Positions 37,477 through 46,900 of a stretch of 64,000 bases of DNA are shown in pieces. The translations under genes were made by a program, and so were the position numbers. Every line of letters begins with the position of its first letter. Position 1 is the first letter of the stretch. Under the pieces are notes generated by a model, which searched no databases, was not told the DNA's origin, and saw only the letters and a list, made by a program, of their open reading frames with translations. Origin of the DNA: Corynebacterium tuberculostearicum (GTDB taxonomy: Bacteria > Actinomycetota > Actinomycetes > Mycobacteriales > Mycobacteriaceae); the NCBI RefSeq assembly GCF_016894265.1, contig NZ_CP069791.1, positions 744,001 to 808,000 on the forward strand. Direction: 5' to 3'.

Positions 37477-38458
37477 GATCGAAGTAGAAGGACTGACTAA
37501 ACAATATAAGTCTGTCCGCGCCGTTGATGATCTCACCTTTCAGGTAAAACCCGGCATGGTCACCGGGTTCCTGGGTCCCAATGGCGCGGGCAAATCCACC
37601 ACCATGCGCATGATCCTGGGCTTGGACACGCCGACGGCCGGCAGGACGCGCATCAACGGCAAGCACTACCACGAGCTGAGGGAGCCCCTGCGTGAGGTAG
37701 GCGCCTTGCTCGATGCCAAAGCGGTGCACCGCAACCGCAGCGCCGCCAACCACCTGAAATGGATTGCGCAGTCCAACGGCATTTCTACTTCCCGCGTTGA
37801 CGAGGTCTTGGGGCTGGTAGGGCTTTCCGACGTCGCCGGTAAGAAGGTCGGCGGCTTCTCCCTCGGCATGGGCCAGCGCCTGGGCCTCGCCGGTGCGCTG
37901 CTCGGTGACCCGGGCATCCTCATCCTCGACGAGCCGGTCAATGGTCTCGATCCGGAGGGCATCCGCTGGGTCCGCCAGCTCGTGCGTGCCCTAGCCGATG
38001 AAGGCCGCACCATTTTGATCTCCTCCCACCTGCTCTCGGAGATGTCCCAGACCGCCGATCACCTCGTGGTCATTGGTAAGGGCCGCTTGGTGGCGGACCA
38101 GCCCACCTATGACTTTGTGAAGGACCACTCGCAGTCCTCCGTGCTGGTGCGCTCCGACCATCTCGATGCCTTTAGCTCCGCGCTGCGTGCCGAGGGCATC
38201 GCCTTTACCGAGTCCACCGACGAGGAAGGCCGCCCCCGCCTGGTGATTTCCAACCAGACCACCGATTTTGTGGGCCAGCTGGCTTACTCCACCGGGGTGC
38301 CGCTTAATGAGCTCAGCCTCAAGCGCGCCTCCTTGGAGGACGCTTTTATGGAGCTTACTGGCGACGCTGTCCAGTACCACGGCTCCACTGGCGCCCCCAA
38401 CCCCGGAACCGCTGGCGCCGCCACTCCGTTCGCTCGACCCACCCAGCAGGAGGTTTAA
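37475..38458 (+). CDS. ABC transporter ATP-binding protein
   Basis: 327 residues. Walker A GPNGAGKST, a signature-like FSLGMGQRLGLAGALLG (LGMGQ in place of LSGGQ, common in drug- and antibiotic-export ATPases), Walker B ILILDEPVNGLDPEG and the switch His in ISSHLLSEM. The C-terminal 100 residues form the extra domain seen in NatA/BcrA-like exporters. Substrate unknown. The TTG upstream in frame is ignored because MIEVEGLTKQY is the normal beginning. The permease gene starts six bases after its stop. Confidence 0.92.
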   Translation: MIEVEGLTKQYKSVRAVDDLTFQVKPGMVTGFLGPNGAGKSTTMRMILGLDTPTAGRTRINGKHYHELREPLREVGALLDAKAVHRNRSAANHLKWIAQSNGISTSRVDEVLGLVGLSDVAGKKVGGFSLGMGQRLGLAGALLGDPGILILDEPVNGLDPEGIRWVRQLVRALADEGRTILISSHLLSEMSQTADHLVVIGKGRLVADQPTYDFVKDHSQSSVLVRSDHLDAFSSALRAEGIAFTESTDEEGRPRLVISNQTTDFVGQLAYSTGVPLNELSLKRASLEDAFMELTGDAVQYHGSTGAPNPGTAGAATPFARPTQQEV

Positions 38459-38464
38459 TTCGCC

Positions 38465-39244
38465 ATGCTGAATACCTTGAAGTCCGAATGGACCAAGCTG
38501 CACACCACCCGCTCCTTCTGGTGGACCACCTTCATCTTCCTCTTCTTTGCCTGGGGTTGGGCCATCCTCAATGCTCGTTTGACTAAGCCGGCAGAAACCC
38601 CTGAAGAGGCAGCGATGGGCATGGGAGTTATCACCTCGGATGGTGCGGTGTCCTTCCTATTGTTCCTCGGCCTGCCCGTGCTCATGATTCAGGCCATCAT
38701 GATCGTGACCACCGAGTACCGCTATGGCACGCAAACCATCACGTTTATGGCTACCCCGCGCCGCTGGTCGGTGGCTTTGGTCAAGCTGCTCATGTATGCG
38801 GTTATCGCAGCCGCGCTGACCTTTATCGCCGTAGCGGGCGCCTACCTGCTTACCGAGCTTTTTGCCCACGATGAGGTAGCCGCGCAATTCCACCCTTGGG
38901 ACGATGAGATGGGCCAAAAGCAGCTGTGGAAGTACCCGCTAGCCGCCGCGCTCCTTGTCCTCTTCGCACAAGGCCTAGGACTGCTGCTGCGCTCGACGGC
39001 TGGTGCCGTGGCTATCGGCCTCATCCTCTTCCTTGGCGTGGACAATCTCGTAGCCACCATCCCCAAGGTCGGCAGCAAGCTGGTGAACTATATGCCGTTT
39101 AAGTCTTTCCAGTCCTGGCTGCTGGAAATGGAACCGGTTGATGCTCCGTGGAAGGAAAACTGGGGATTCTGCCTGGTATTTGTTGCCTGGGCCGTTATCC
39201 TGTGGGTCCTTGGTGTCATCTTGCTACAAAAGCGCGACGCCTAA
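38465..39244 (+). CDS. ABC transporter permease (ABC-2 type)
   Basis: 259 residues with about six membrane segments, e.g. SFWWTTFIFLFFAWGWAIL and VAWAVILWVLGVILLQK, and the cytoplasmic EYRYGTQTITFMATPRRW loop typical of ABC-2 permeases. It forms an exporter with the ATPase just upstream; ggaggttt lies before its ATG. The exported compound is unknown. A terminator follows. Confidence 0.9.
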   Translation: MLNTLKSEWTKLHTTRSFWWTTFIFLFFAWGWAILNARLTKPAETPEEAAMGMGVITSDGAVSFLLFLGLPVLMIQAIMIVTTEYRYGTQTITFMATPRRWSVALVKLLMYAVIAAALTFIAVAGAYLLTELFAHDEVAAQFHPWDDEMGQKQLWKYPLAAALLVLFAQGLGLLLRSTAGAVAIGLILFLGVDNLVATIPKVGSKLVNYMPFKSFQSWLLEMEPVDAPWKENWGFCLVFVAWAVILWVLGVILLQKRDA

Positions 39245-39267
39245 GCATCTCACCGCTTAAGCTCTTT

Positions 39268-39310
39268 ACCGCCCCGGATGGCAGCTCAGTGGCTGCCTGT
39301 CGGGGCGGTT
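39268..39310 (+). terminator. Terminator of the ABC operon
   Basis: ACCGCCCCG pairs with CGGGGCGGT, followed by TTCTCG. It lies inside the 3' end of the broken minus-strand gene. Confidence 0.7.
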
Positions 39311-39609
39311 TCTCGTCTCCGCAACAGCTTTCCTTTGAGGCTGGTGGCTAAGCCTAGAAGTTCGTCTGGATTATCTGCGGGACGCTTTTGAGACAGGTTT
39401 CGTTGCGCCGCGCGTACGAACTTAGCTAGTATGCCGGCATCGCGAGTCAGTGGGGAAGTGGCGGGCAGTCTTGCCAGTATTACTTGCAGGTGTTTGGCTG
39501 CACTGTTGGCGGCGTCTAGTTCTTACTCGTAGTCTCCACCGTCGCCTTGGGCTTTGATAAATAGGGCGCACAGGTGCATGTACTGGGCTTCATGAACAAT
39601 GTCCGCCAC
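39286..39609 (-). pseudogene. Small helical protein gene broken by an in-frame TAA
   Basis: A GTG at 39609, two bases after the stop of the upstream membrane-protein gene, opens a frame of 28 codons (VADIVHEAQYMHLCALFIKA...), then TAA (39523-39525), then 78 further open codons to TGA at 39286. The part after the stop (ELDAANSAAKHLQVILARLP..., later DNPDELLGLATSL) is regular, charged and helical as in a real protein. A single base change or sequencing error would restore about 107 residues. Family not recognised. Confidence 0.55.
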
Positions 39610-39611
39610 TT

Positions 39612-40586
39612 TTACTTTTTCTCGTCCACATTTCCACGAGACGTCTTTATATGCGCCGATACCCACGCTGCAACTGTCAAAGAAATGAATTGCGCAGCAA
39701 TAAGGAACGGCAGTCGTTCGACCGGGATTCCAATTAACACTCCAGCAAGAAGGAAAATAGACATCCCATAGAAAACAATTATTGCTCCAGACAACTCGAC
39801 AGTTAAAAGAAGGCCGAGAAGCCCGATACCCACCAACGGGAGGGAGAACAACGTAGCTGCTTTTGCATCGTCATTAACTGAAACGATCTGAAACGCTGCA
39901 AACGAACCTCCTTGAATTAAGACAAGCGAGACATTCCCCCAGCGCACAGCATTACGGTCGGCACATCTTCGAACCTTTTGTCCCCACCCCAGGATCTTTT
40001 TTCTAAATCTCTTAGGTTGAGCATCATTCTTCCTAAAAGGATTAGTGGTGGAACCTATCTCGTCTATTTTGTTGGCCAAGCGTTCAAACCACGCCTTCCC
40101 TCCTTTAAAGGGCCAGGCGACACTTTCCCCACCGTCCTTGTACGCCTTCAGCTTTCCCATGCTGGAACCAACCACACTAGGAATAGGAGTCCAGAGAATT
40201 AAGACCATCAACCAACCAACAACTGGGTTATCCGGATTCTCGTAGATGGGACTACCTAGGGCAGTCGCAACAATTCCCAAGATTAGGAAAACTGCCCATC
40301 CGAAACCGGTAGTTCTCTCAAGGACATAGTCGCCTCTATCGTCGGTAAGTTTCATTCCCTGCTCACGCGCCCACTGCATCCAGAATGTGCGCGATATGAA
40401 GATGAGCGCATCTACAAAGCACACCGCTATTAGCACCCAACCTTGCCAACCCCAATGCAGCATGCCAGCGGAAGCTATAACTAAAACAAGAATAGCTGCC
40501 ACCACCGCTAGCATCCCATTGGCAATTTCGTATCGCCCACTCGTATGACTAAGAAGCTTGTCCGGTGTTCCCTTTTCTGTTTCCAT
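39612..40586 (-). CDS. Multi-pass membrane protein, unknown function
   Basis: 324 residues. Hydrophobic segments near 24-42, 47-65, 95-112, 122-140, then a charged cytoplasmic part (about 145-225), and further membrane segments near 245-265 and 270-310. No domain recognised. The ATG at 40586 follows aaggaat. GC is below the core average, and the gene begins the accessory stretch between the ABC exporter and cls. The next frame downstream, now broken, starts two bases after its stop, so they were probably one operon. Confidence 0.7.
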   Translation of the reverse strand: METEKGTPDKLLSHTSGRYEIANGMLAVVAAILVLVIASAGMLHWGWQGWVLIAVCFVDALIFISRTFWMQWAREQGMKLTDDRGDYVLERTTGFGWAVFLILGIVATALGSPIYENPDNPVVGWLMVLILWTPIPSVVGSSMGKLKAYKDGGESVAWPFKGGKAWFERLANKIDEIGSTTNPFRKNDAQPKRFRKKILGWGQKVRRCADRNAVRWGNVSLVLIQGGSFAAFQIVSVNDDAKAATLFSLPLVGIGLLGLLLTVELSGAIIVFYGMSIFLLAGVLIGIPVERLPFLIAAQFISLTVAAWVSAHIKTSRGNVDEKK

Positions 40587-40810
40587 GAAGAATTCCTTAT
40601 GGTTGTATGCAATCTTCTGTTAAGGATATCGACCTCGTTCCACCTGCCGACCGCGAGAGGCTAGCCACATATCCAGAATGAACCTTGTGGTATATTATTT
40701 TGCAGCAATTTCCACTGCAAAAGTTTTATAGGAAACATTTGTTTCTTAGATTGACGCTTGGGAAATAACTTCAACTTACCCCCACACTCATTAGGGAGAG
40801 GTAGAAACTT

Positions 40811-41050
40811 GTGAAACTGTCATGGGCTCTATGGTGGACTGTTACCCTCATTGAAGTGCTGAGCTTTATAGCACTTTCCGCCTTACTGTTGGTGCGATCA
40901 GAGGATGCGGCAGGAGCTCAGCAAACTATTGAGCTGAGGTTGTTAAATGTCGCTATCTTAATATTTGCCTACCTTATCCCCTTTGTTATTCAGGTCGTGT
41001 GGTTCATTTTGAACAAGCGCGCAGAGAAGAAAGTTACACACCGCCCTTAA
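40811..41050 (+). CDS. Small two-span membrane protein, unknown function
   Basis: 79 residues, GTG start. Two hydrophobic helices (about 7-28 and 44-69) with a short charged loop and a basic C-terminus (NKRAEKKVTHRP). An aggag site (gagaggtag) lies upstream. It looks like a real small inner-membrane protein but matches no family I know. It diverges from the larger membrane protein gene. Confidence 0.55.
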   Translation: MKLSWALWWTVTLIEVLSFIALSALLLVRSEDAAGAQQTIELRLLNVAILIFAYLIPFVIQVVWFILNKRAEKKVTHRP

Positions 41051-41119
41051 TGTTTACGTCTTAAACCGAGGAAGTAAGTTCCCTTTTTAGAAAATCAGCG
41101 CACCCGTTAGTCTCGTCAT

Positions 41120-41185
41120 ATGTCTTGCCATATGGCGGGACATATGTTTATGCATATGCTTAAACATATGGTACCGAAGGTGTAA
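41120..41185 (+). CDS. Tiny His-Met repeat peptide, copy 1
   Basis: 21 codons from an ATG at 41120. From residue 4 on the peptide runs HMAGHMFMHMLKHM and ends VPKV; His-Met recurs every four residues, so in a helix all His would lie on one face with Met beside them, which suggests metal or haem binding. The DNA shows CATATG every 12 bases. A second copy at 43763 differs mainly at third codon positions, including the stop codon (TAA against TAG), which supports coding. No Shine-Dalgarno is visible, so expression is unproven. Confidence 0.4.
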   Translation: MSCHMAGHMFMHMLKHMVPKV

Positions 41186-41230
41186 AACTACCTGCACGTT
41201 CCCATCTGAATAACGTTCATCGAGCAAAGA

Positions 41231-41266
41231 AAAAGAGCGCCCCACAATCGGGAGCGCTCTTATTTT
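41231..41266 (-). terminator. Terminator of the YPDG-type surface gene
   Basis: AAGAGCGC pairs with GCGCTCTT; read on the minus strand the stem is followed by TTTTCTTTG. Confidence 0.75.
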
Positions 41267-41272
41267 CCCTTC

Positions 41273-42175
41273 TTAGAAGGGGAGCTTGAGACCGGGGATA
41301 AGGCCCGCGAAGGCTGCGCCACCAATGGACAATGCAATAGCGAGTACTGCGCCGATAACACCGGCGATAATCCCAGCAGTAGAAGAACCACCACTAGCCA
41401 CAGGGGCAGAAGGCCTATCATCATTTACAGGGGACGACGGATTAAAATCGTCGTTTCCAGGGCGCACAGGGTTATCGATGTTCTTGGGGGCTTTTTCTGC
41501 CCACACATCGCTGGTGACGATCTTAGAAGTTCCGTCCGAGAAAGTTACCTTGTAGACGAACTCCCCGTTTCCCTCGACCGGAGGAGTGACAGTAAACGCA
41601 TTTCCCTCCTGTTTTACATTCCAGTCTTCGGGTGACCGCAAGAGGGCCACGGTGGCAGAGGACGGAATTTCTGAAACCTCCAGGCGGGTGTTCTGACCTA
41701 CCTCAATGAGGTCATTTTTGATTTCAGGAAGGTATTGGTGCCTTTCCGCTGGATAGATAGTGAAAGTATGCGTAACGACTTCAGTTGATCCATCAGGATA
41801 GTTCACCGCAAGATTAATGGTTTTCTCAAAATTTTTGTCATAGCTTCTAGCGTCCGGAAAAATCTGGAGCCAGAAAGATGCTGGAAGGACGTCGATAAGT
41901 AACTTGTTTCCCCCCTCCATCATGTCGGACAAGGGTTCTGAGTTAATCCTTTCTAGCGTTGTCCCCTCGGGAACCCCAGAAAAATAAATTCGTTCTACAG
42001 TTTTATCGTCATTAGTTCCAAATGGAGTATGCGGTTCAGGGAAAATAGGCTGATACTGGTCAGCCATTGTCTTCTTCGCGGTCTCGGCCTGGGCGGTAGC
42101 AATTGGGGCAGCAACAACGGTTGTCGAGGCGGTAGAGAGGCAGCATAGAGCAGCGACGAGTGCTCGCTTTTTCAT
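41273..42175 (-). CDS. Rib/YPDG-type surface protein with C-terminal membrane anchor
   Basis: 300 residues. Signal peptide (about 1-30, ending near ATAQAE), then extracytoplasmic beta-rich parts with NYPDGSTEVV (YPDG at 126-129), the hallmark of Rib/alpha-like repeats, and a second fold with TFSDGTSKIVTSDVW. A Pro/Asn/Asp-rich spacer leads to one hydrophobic segment (about 268-292); there is no LPXTG. Probably a membrane-held cell-wall protein. The ribosome site aaggag is intact, but an IS element is inserted 33 bases before the ATG, cutting it from its original promoter. Confidence 0.75.
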   Translation of the reverse strand: MKKRALVAALCCLSTASTTVVAAPIATAQAETAKKTMADQYQPIFPEPHTPFGTNDDKTVERIYFSGVPEGTTLERINSEPLSDMMEGGNKLLIDVLPASFWLQIFPDARSYDKNFEKTINLAVNYPDGSTEVVTHTFTIYPAERHQYLPEIKNDLIEVGQNTRLEVSEIPSSATVALLRSPEDWNVKQEGNAFTVTPPVEGNGEFVYKVTFSDGTSKIVTSDVWAEKAPKNIDNPVRPGNDDFNPSSPVNDDRPSAPVASGGSSTAGIIAGVIGAVLAIALSIGGAAFAGLIPGLKLPF

Positions 42176-42199
42176 GAGAAATCTCCTTGAGAGAACAGG

Positions 42200-42207
42200 G
42201 GATGGAA
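42200..42207. repeat. Target-site duplication, left copy
   Basis: GGATGGAA directly before the left IS end; the identical 8-mer follows the right end at 43643-43650. Confidence 0.85.
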
Positions 42208-43642
42208 GAGAGTGTCTGATGGTTTGTGTGTGGGAACCGATCCCGCATAAGGAGATAAGCCAGAATGACTACTGTGGCGAGACGAGATCCGGCCGATAAG
42301 GCCAAGATTGATGCGATTGAAAAGAAGCTTCTTGCTAACCCTGAAATCGCGAAACTGATTGACGACCTAGGCACGTCCACAACGGATGCCAATGACCTGG
42401 TTCGCGGCATGCTGCAAGCCTCGATTACTAGGGGTTTGAATGCCGAGATGGATGCCCACCTCGGCTACGAGTCTGGTGATAGGAGCGGCAAAGCTGCAGC
42501 TGGGACAGACAATCACCGCAACGGGTCGTATCCAAAGACCGTGGATTCTAACTACGGGCCGGTCACCGTGGATATCCCCAGAGACAGGACTGGGACGTTT
42601 ATCCCAACTATGGTCCCTAAAGGCTCGAGACGTTTAACTGATGTCGATGACATGATTGTCAGCTTGTACGCCGGTGGGATGACAATCAGGGATATCCAGC
42701 ACCACATGGCAACGGCGATGCGGGTTGATATCTCCCATGAGACGATTTCAGCGGTTACTGACGCCGTCTTGGATGAGGTTATGGTCTGGCAAAACCGCCA
42801 GCTAGATGAGTTCTACCCGGTCATTTTCCTGGACGCGCTGCGCATTAAAGTCCGCGATGGCGGCCGGGTAGTCAACAAGAGTGCGTACATGGCAATCGGT
42901 GTGGACCTTGACGGCATCAAACACATTTTAGGATTGTGGATTGCCAAAGAAGAAGGCGCTTCATTTTGGGCGCAGGTATGCGCCAATCTTTCTAACCGTG
43001 GTGTCAAAGACGTCTTTATCGTCTGCTGTGACGGGCTGAAAGGCCTACCAGAAGCAGTCGAGGCAACCTGGCCGAACTCTATGGTGCAAACCTGTATCGT
43101 GCACCTGATACGTGCCGCGAACCGGTGGGTAGCCTACGGGGATCGCCGGGCTGTATCAGCCGCGTTGAAGAAGGTCTACACCGCCACAGACGAGTCCACA
43201 GCTAGGGCTGCTTTAGCCGAATTCGAGGCTTCCGAGCTGGGTGAGAAGTATCCCCGCTCAGTCAAGGTCTGGCAGGACGCGTGGGCGCGGTTTGTCCCGT
43301 TTCTGCAGTTCCCACCAGCAGCTAGGAAGGTGATCTATACGACGAACTCCATTGAATCTTTTAACAATGAGCTGCGTAAAGCTACTCGCAACAGGGTGCA
43401 GTTCACCAACGATGAATCAGCCCTAAAGACGCTGTGGTTGATGATCTGCAATATTGAAGACAAGCGAGCCGCCAAGAGAGCAAAGCAAGGTAAACGAGTC
43501 TCAAGAACAGCCGGCAGACTCATGGAAGGAGCCCGAGTATCCGGCTGGAAACAAGCCATCAACCAAATGGCCGTGGCCTACCCCGACCGCTTCGACAAAT
43601 ACCTATAAACCCAGCCCCACACACAAACAACTTGACACGCTC
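42208..43642 (+). mobile_element. IS256-family insertion sequence, 1435 bp, complete
   Basis: 27-bp terminal inverted repeats at 42208-42234 and 43616-43642 align without gaps (about five mismatches; shared inner part GTTTGTGTGTGGG). An 8-bp duplication GGATGGAA flanks both ends, as expected for IS256. One intact transposase gene fills the element. The matching flanks suggest that the element has not been rearranged since it landed here. Confidence 0.92.
42265..43608 (+). CDS. IS256-family transposase
   Basis: 447 residues, full length. The DDE triad is visible: Asp190 (VIFLDALRIKVRDG), Asp256 (FIVCCDGLKGLPEA) and Glu364 (TTNSIESFNNELRK), together with the YMAIGVDLDGIKHILG strand between them. 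The N-terminal part (30-75) has the family helix ATxRGLNAEMDAHLGYE-like segment for end binding. ATG after aaggagataag. No frameshift, so probably active. Confidence 0.95.
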   Translation: MTTVARRDPADKAKIDAIEKKLLANPEIAKLIDDLGTSTTDANDLVRGMLQASITRGLNAEMDAHLGYESGDRSGKAAAGTDNHRNGSYPKTVDSNYGPVTVDIPRDRTGTFIPTMVPKGSRRLTDVDDMIVSLYAGGMTIRDIQHHMATAMRVDISHETISAVTDAVLDEVMVWQNRQLDEFYPVIFLDALRIKVRDGGRVVNKSAYMAIGVDLDGIKHILGLWIAKEEGASFWAQVCANLSNRGVKDVFIVCCDGLKGLPEAVEATWPNSMVQTCIVHLIRAANRWVAYGDRRAVSAALKKVYTATDESTARAALAEFEASELGEKYPRSVKVWQDAWARFVPFLQFPPAARKVIYTTNSIESFNNELRKATRNRVQFTNDESALKTLWLMICNIEDKRAAKRAKQGKRVSRTAGRLMEGARVSGWKQAINQMAVAYPDRFDKYL

Positions 43643-43650
43643 GGATGGAA
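43643..43650. repeat. Target-site duplication, right copy
   Basis: GGATGGAA, identical to 42200-42207. Confidence 0.85.
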
Positions 43651-43654
43651 GAAT

Positions 43655-43660
43655 TTTATA
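43655..43660 (-). promoter_or_regulatory. Displaced -10 box of the YPDG-type surface gene
   Basis: On the minus strand TATAAA lies just outside the right IS end. Without the IS it would lie about 45 bases before the ATG at 42175, so it was probably the native promoter. Confidence 0.45.
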
Positions 43661-43762
43661 GTACCCCGGCATTGCGCTTTTCTTTACTACTCACCCCCAA
43701 TTCCATCCGGTAAAAGAAAGCACATCCCAACAAGAAACCGAACACCCTTTGAAGCAGAAACT

Positions 43763-43861
43763 ATGTGCAGTCAGAATCCGGATTATGAACGCCCTTCAGG
43801 CCGCTATATGGCAGGACATATGTTCAGGCATATGCTAAAGCATATGCCCGGTCGTGTGTAG
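43763..43861 (+). CDS. Tiny His-Met repeat peptide, copy 2
   Basis: 32 codons from the ATG at 43763. The C-terminal half, MAGHMFRHMLKHM then PGRV, repeats the peptide of copy 1 (41120) with HM every four residues. Similarity continues a short way past the stop codon (GTGTA...CTACCT). The upstream frame is open, so the start is uncertain, and no clear ribosome site is seen. It lies on the other side of the surface gene and IS from copy 1. Confidence 0.4.
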   Translation: MCSQNPDYERPSGRYMAGHMFRHMLKHMPGRV

Positions 43862-43953
43862 TTCTACCTACGGTTCTGTAGATTACTCAAGAAATAAGAG
43901 ACGCGACGTAGGGTGTGGACACGGCAGCTCCGCAGGCGACCACACCCCTTTTT

Positions 43954-46900
43954 CTAGTCGTCCTCGCCTAGAAGAGTTTTCACGGCCGTATTCATTGGCT
44001 CGGTGATCCCGGCCTCGGCGAGCGCGTTACGCACGAGCTGGCGGTGTTTCTGAAAACCATAGTTTCCCGCCTCCACCCCGGCTGCAACTTCCTCAGCTTT
44101 GGCTGCGAGATCAACTAGCTGCGTATGCAGCGGATCGGCCGGGTCGAACTTCGGGATCGGCAACCGCCATACGTTCTTATCAATGTGCCGACCCCCGAAC
44201 AGGCCTCGGGACTGGTATGCCGCTACCAGCTCGGTTGTTACCGGCGCGTTAAGGATAGCGGTGAGGTACTTTGCCTCATCCGCACCACTAGCCGGAAGCC
44301 AGTACAGCGCGTGCTCTGTGAGAGCACGAGGATTGGCGAGTCGTGCTGCTGCAATAGTGTTTCCCGATGCCGTGTAGACCACCCGGTGCTTTACAGTGTT
44401 GAGCTGCTTCGACAGCTTGCGCTGGTAATCCAGGTTATCCATCAAAGACAGCCTGGATTGCTTGGTTTTGTTGTCCTCCCAGCGCTGGGACACGTCACGC
44501 CACCAGTCCCGCACACCGTTGTCCGCGTTGTTGATCTGCTGCTCGTCCATCAACTGCTGTCGATCAATGGGCAGCACTGCCCGCCACGGCTCCAATAGGC
44601 CGAAGGGGACAAGCGTGGAGCCGAGGTGAACGTCGAAGACGTACCTGCTGGGCAGGGTGGCTGACCAGGACGGCTGGGACTTCCACGGTTCTTTTTCCAG
44701 CTTGGTGCGGTAGGACTCCACTGTGGTGGTTCCCTGCGTCCTGCCCAGCCGGGAGGTTGTTTGGGTCTGTTCCTCGACGAAAAACAGCATCCTTGGGAAT
44801 ATCGTGGCCCCGTTGACCACGACCTCGTTGTAGGGGGAGCGGTCACCAGCATCGGTGCCCAATTCGACGTTTTTTGCCTCGGTGATGGTCAACGCTTCGT
44901 AGGTGGCCGGCCAGTCGTTGCGGACTCGCAGTCCTGACAGCACCTTCTTGGTGGGTGGGAACCCGCAGGCGGGTTCCTCGCTAATCTTGGTGGGGTCATG
45001 GAAAGTATGCCTCGTGCCGAACACCACTGCCGAGGGGACGGGGAAGAACCCGCGTGGGCGCATCGTGTCTAGGTCCCAGGTTTCGGTGAACTCACCGCGC
45101 AGGTACGTTCCCCATCGACCGGCCCGGAAGCCTTCGTAGGCTTTCCGCGACAAGACAGCCAGCGGGGTGACAAAGCCGAAGGTTCCACCATCGTTGAGGT
45201 ACTTAGCCACACTTCGGGTGATGAAAAGTCCCACCAGGTCTTGTTGAGTGGCGACTTTACCGCCATGCCATAGGTTGTAGCGGTTCGCGAAGGCTCGGTA
45301 CTTCTCTTGAAGATCGGGGGTCATGTACCGGTAGGCCACCCACGGTGGGTTGCCGATGAGTACATCGACTCGCCTGCTGGGCATGGATAGCCACAGGGGG
45401 CGAACTTGGTTGCGGATGTAGAAGCCCCAGATACTATCGCGTCCTTCAGCATTGAGGTCGCAGAGGGTGGCGAAGGTTTCCGCCAGGAGGGTGTAGTCCT
45501 TGGTGCCCGGAGTGATTCCGAACTTCTTGAGGACCGATTTAACTTCGGGTCGCGGTGTTGTGGGGTCCGTGTGTTCTTTCGCTCGGTCGGTCATGGCGGT
45601 GACCAACTGGTCGAAGGTGTCCGTGTCGCCCATTGAGTTCAGGGGGAAGGCGAGGGTGCGGGCGATGGAGAACAAGGTGGCGTTTTGAACATCGGCCAAG
45701 TCAACGCCTTCGGTGTTGATGGTGATGACGTTTTCCTCGTGGTCGCCGGGTTGGTACCACTGCATCGAGTCGCCTAGGTGTACCGGTACCCACACGTCCC
45801 CACGGTCCTGGAGATGTTCGCCGAGCGCAAGCAAGTAGGTCACACGGGCCAAAAGCACGGACACGGGGTGGATGTCGAGGCCAAAAACGTGGTTTTGGAC
45901 GTGCTCGACGATTGTGGGAGAGTCCCACCCGGCGGCTTCGGCGGCAGTGATGATGCGTCGGATAGCTTGGAAGACAAACGTTCCTGATCCGCAGGCTGGA
46001 TCGAGAGCAGATTGCTCCAACGGTTTATCCAGCACCTTGGCGGTGACCCCTTCGGCTAACCAGTCGGGGGTGTAGTACTCGCCCATGCCTTTACGCACAT
46101 CGGCGTTGATGACCGACTCGTAGAGGATTTTCAGCACATCGTGGTCAATGTCTGACCAGTCGAACATTTGAATACGTTTCACGATGCGAGAGAGGTACTG
46201 CTCGCCTCCCTCGGCAAAAAGAATCCAGTCGAAGAAACCGGACTCAATAACGTTGTAGATCCCGGCCTGCCGAAACTCGTCACCACTAAGCAGGCGCTCG
46301 GGGTGTTGGAGCAGATCGTCGAGGGGAAGCTCCATCACGGCGTGACCAATCACAGAGGCTTCAACCACCAGCAGGGTGTGATCGATGAACAGTTTGTCGT
46401 TGTCCGTATCGAAGCCGGTACCCAGCGCACTGCGCAGCAAACGTGCCCACAGGTCGCGTTTTAATCCCACAGTAGGGTTGGTACGAACTTGGGCATACAA
46501 GTCCAACAGGTAGGCCACGTCCTGGTCGTAGGCGGGGGAGGAGGCTCCGAGCAGGCTTTCAATGTTGGCGTGGGTGGGGGTGATGTTGCTCCGAGTAGCC
46601 AGCACGGCTTGGAGCCATTCAATAAGCCCGACCCCGGTGGCTCCCGGGGCAAGCTCGAAGGTGCTGCGCCGAGCGAAGGAGCCATCGGCGGGGGACTGCT
46701 CGAACAGCCACCAGGTTTTCCCGTCGGTGAGGATTCCGTTGTAACGGGAACCATCTTGACTCATGCGGGTAGTGACGTAGCCAGCGAGTTGGTTGATGTA
46801 GTCCGCGTCGGCGGTCTCATTAGTGAGCCGTTTTTTCACTTCGATGACAGTAGCGCCGGTGGCGATGTCGATTCGTCGGCGAGAACCATCTCCGATCTGC

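Noticed and set aside
40607..40681. 24-codon ORF (MQSSVKDIDLVPPADRER...) between the two divergent membrane genes
   Set aside because: Too short, no ribosome site, no second copy to compare; may be a leftover gene fragment.
43454..43861. 135-codon frame overlapping the transposase end and HM peptide copy 2
   Set aside because: The first part is an out-of-frame shadow of the transposase; only the end after the IS is of interest and is listed separately.
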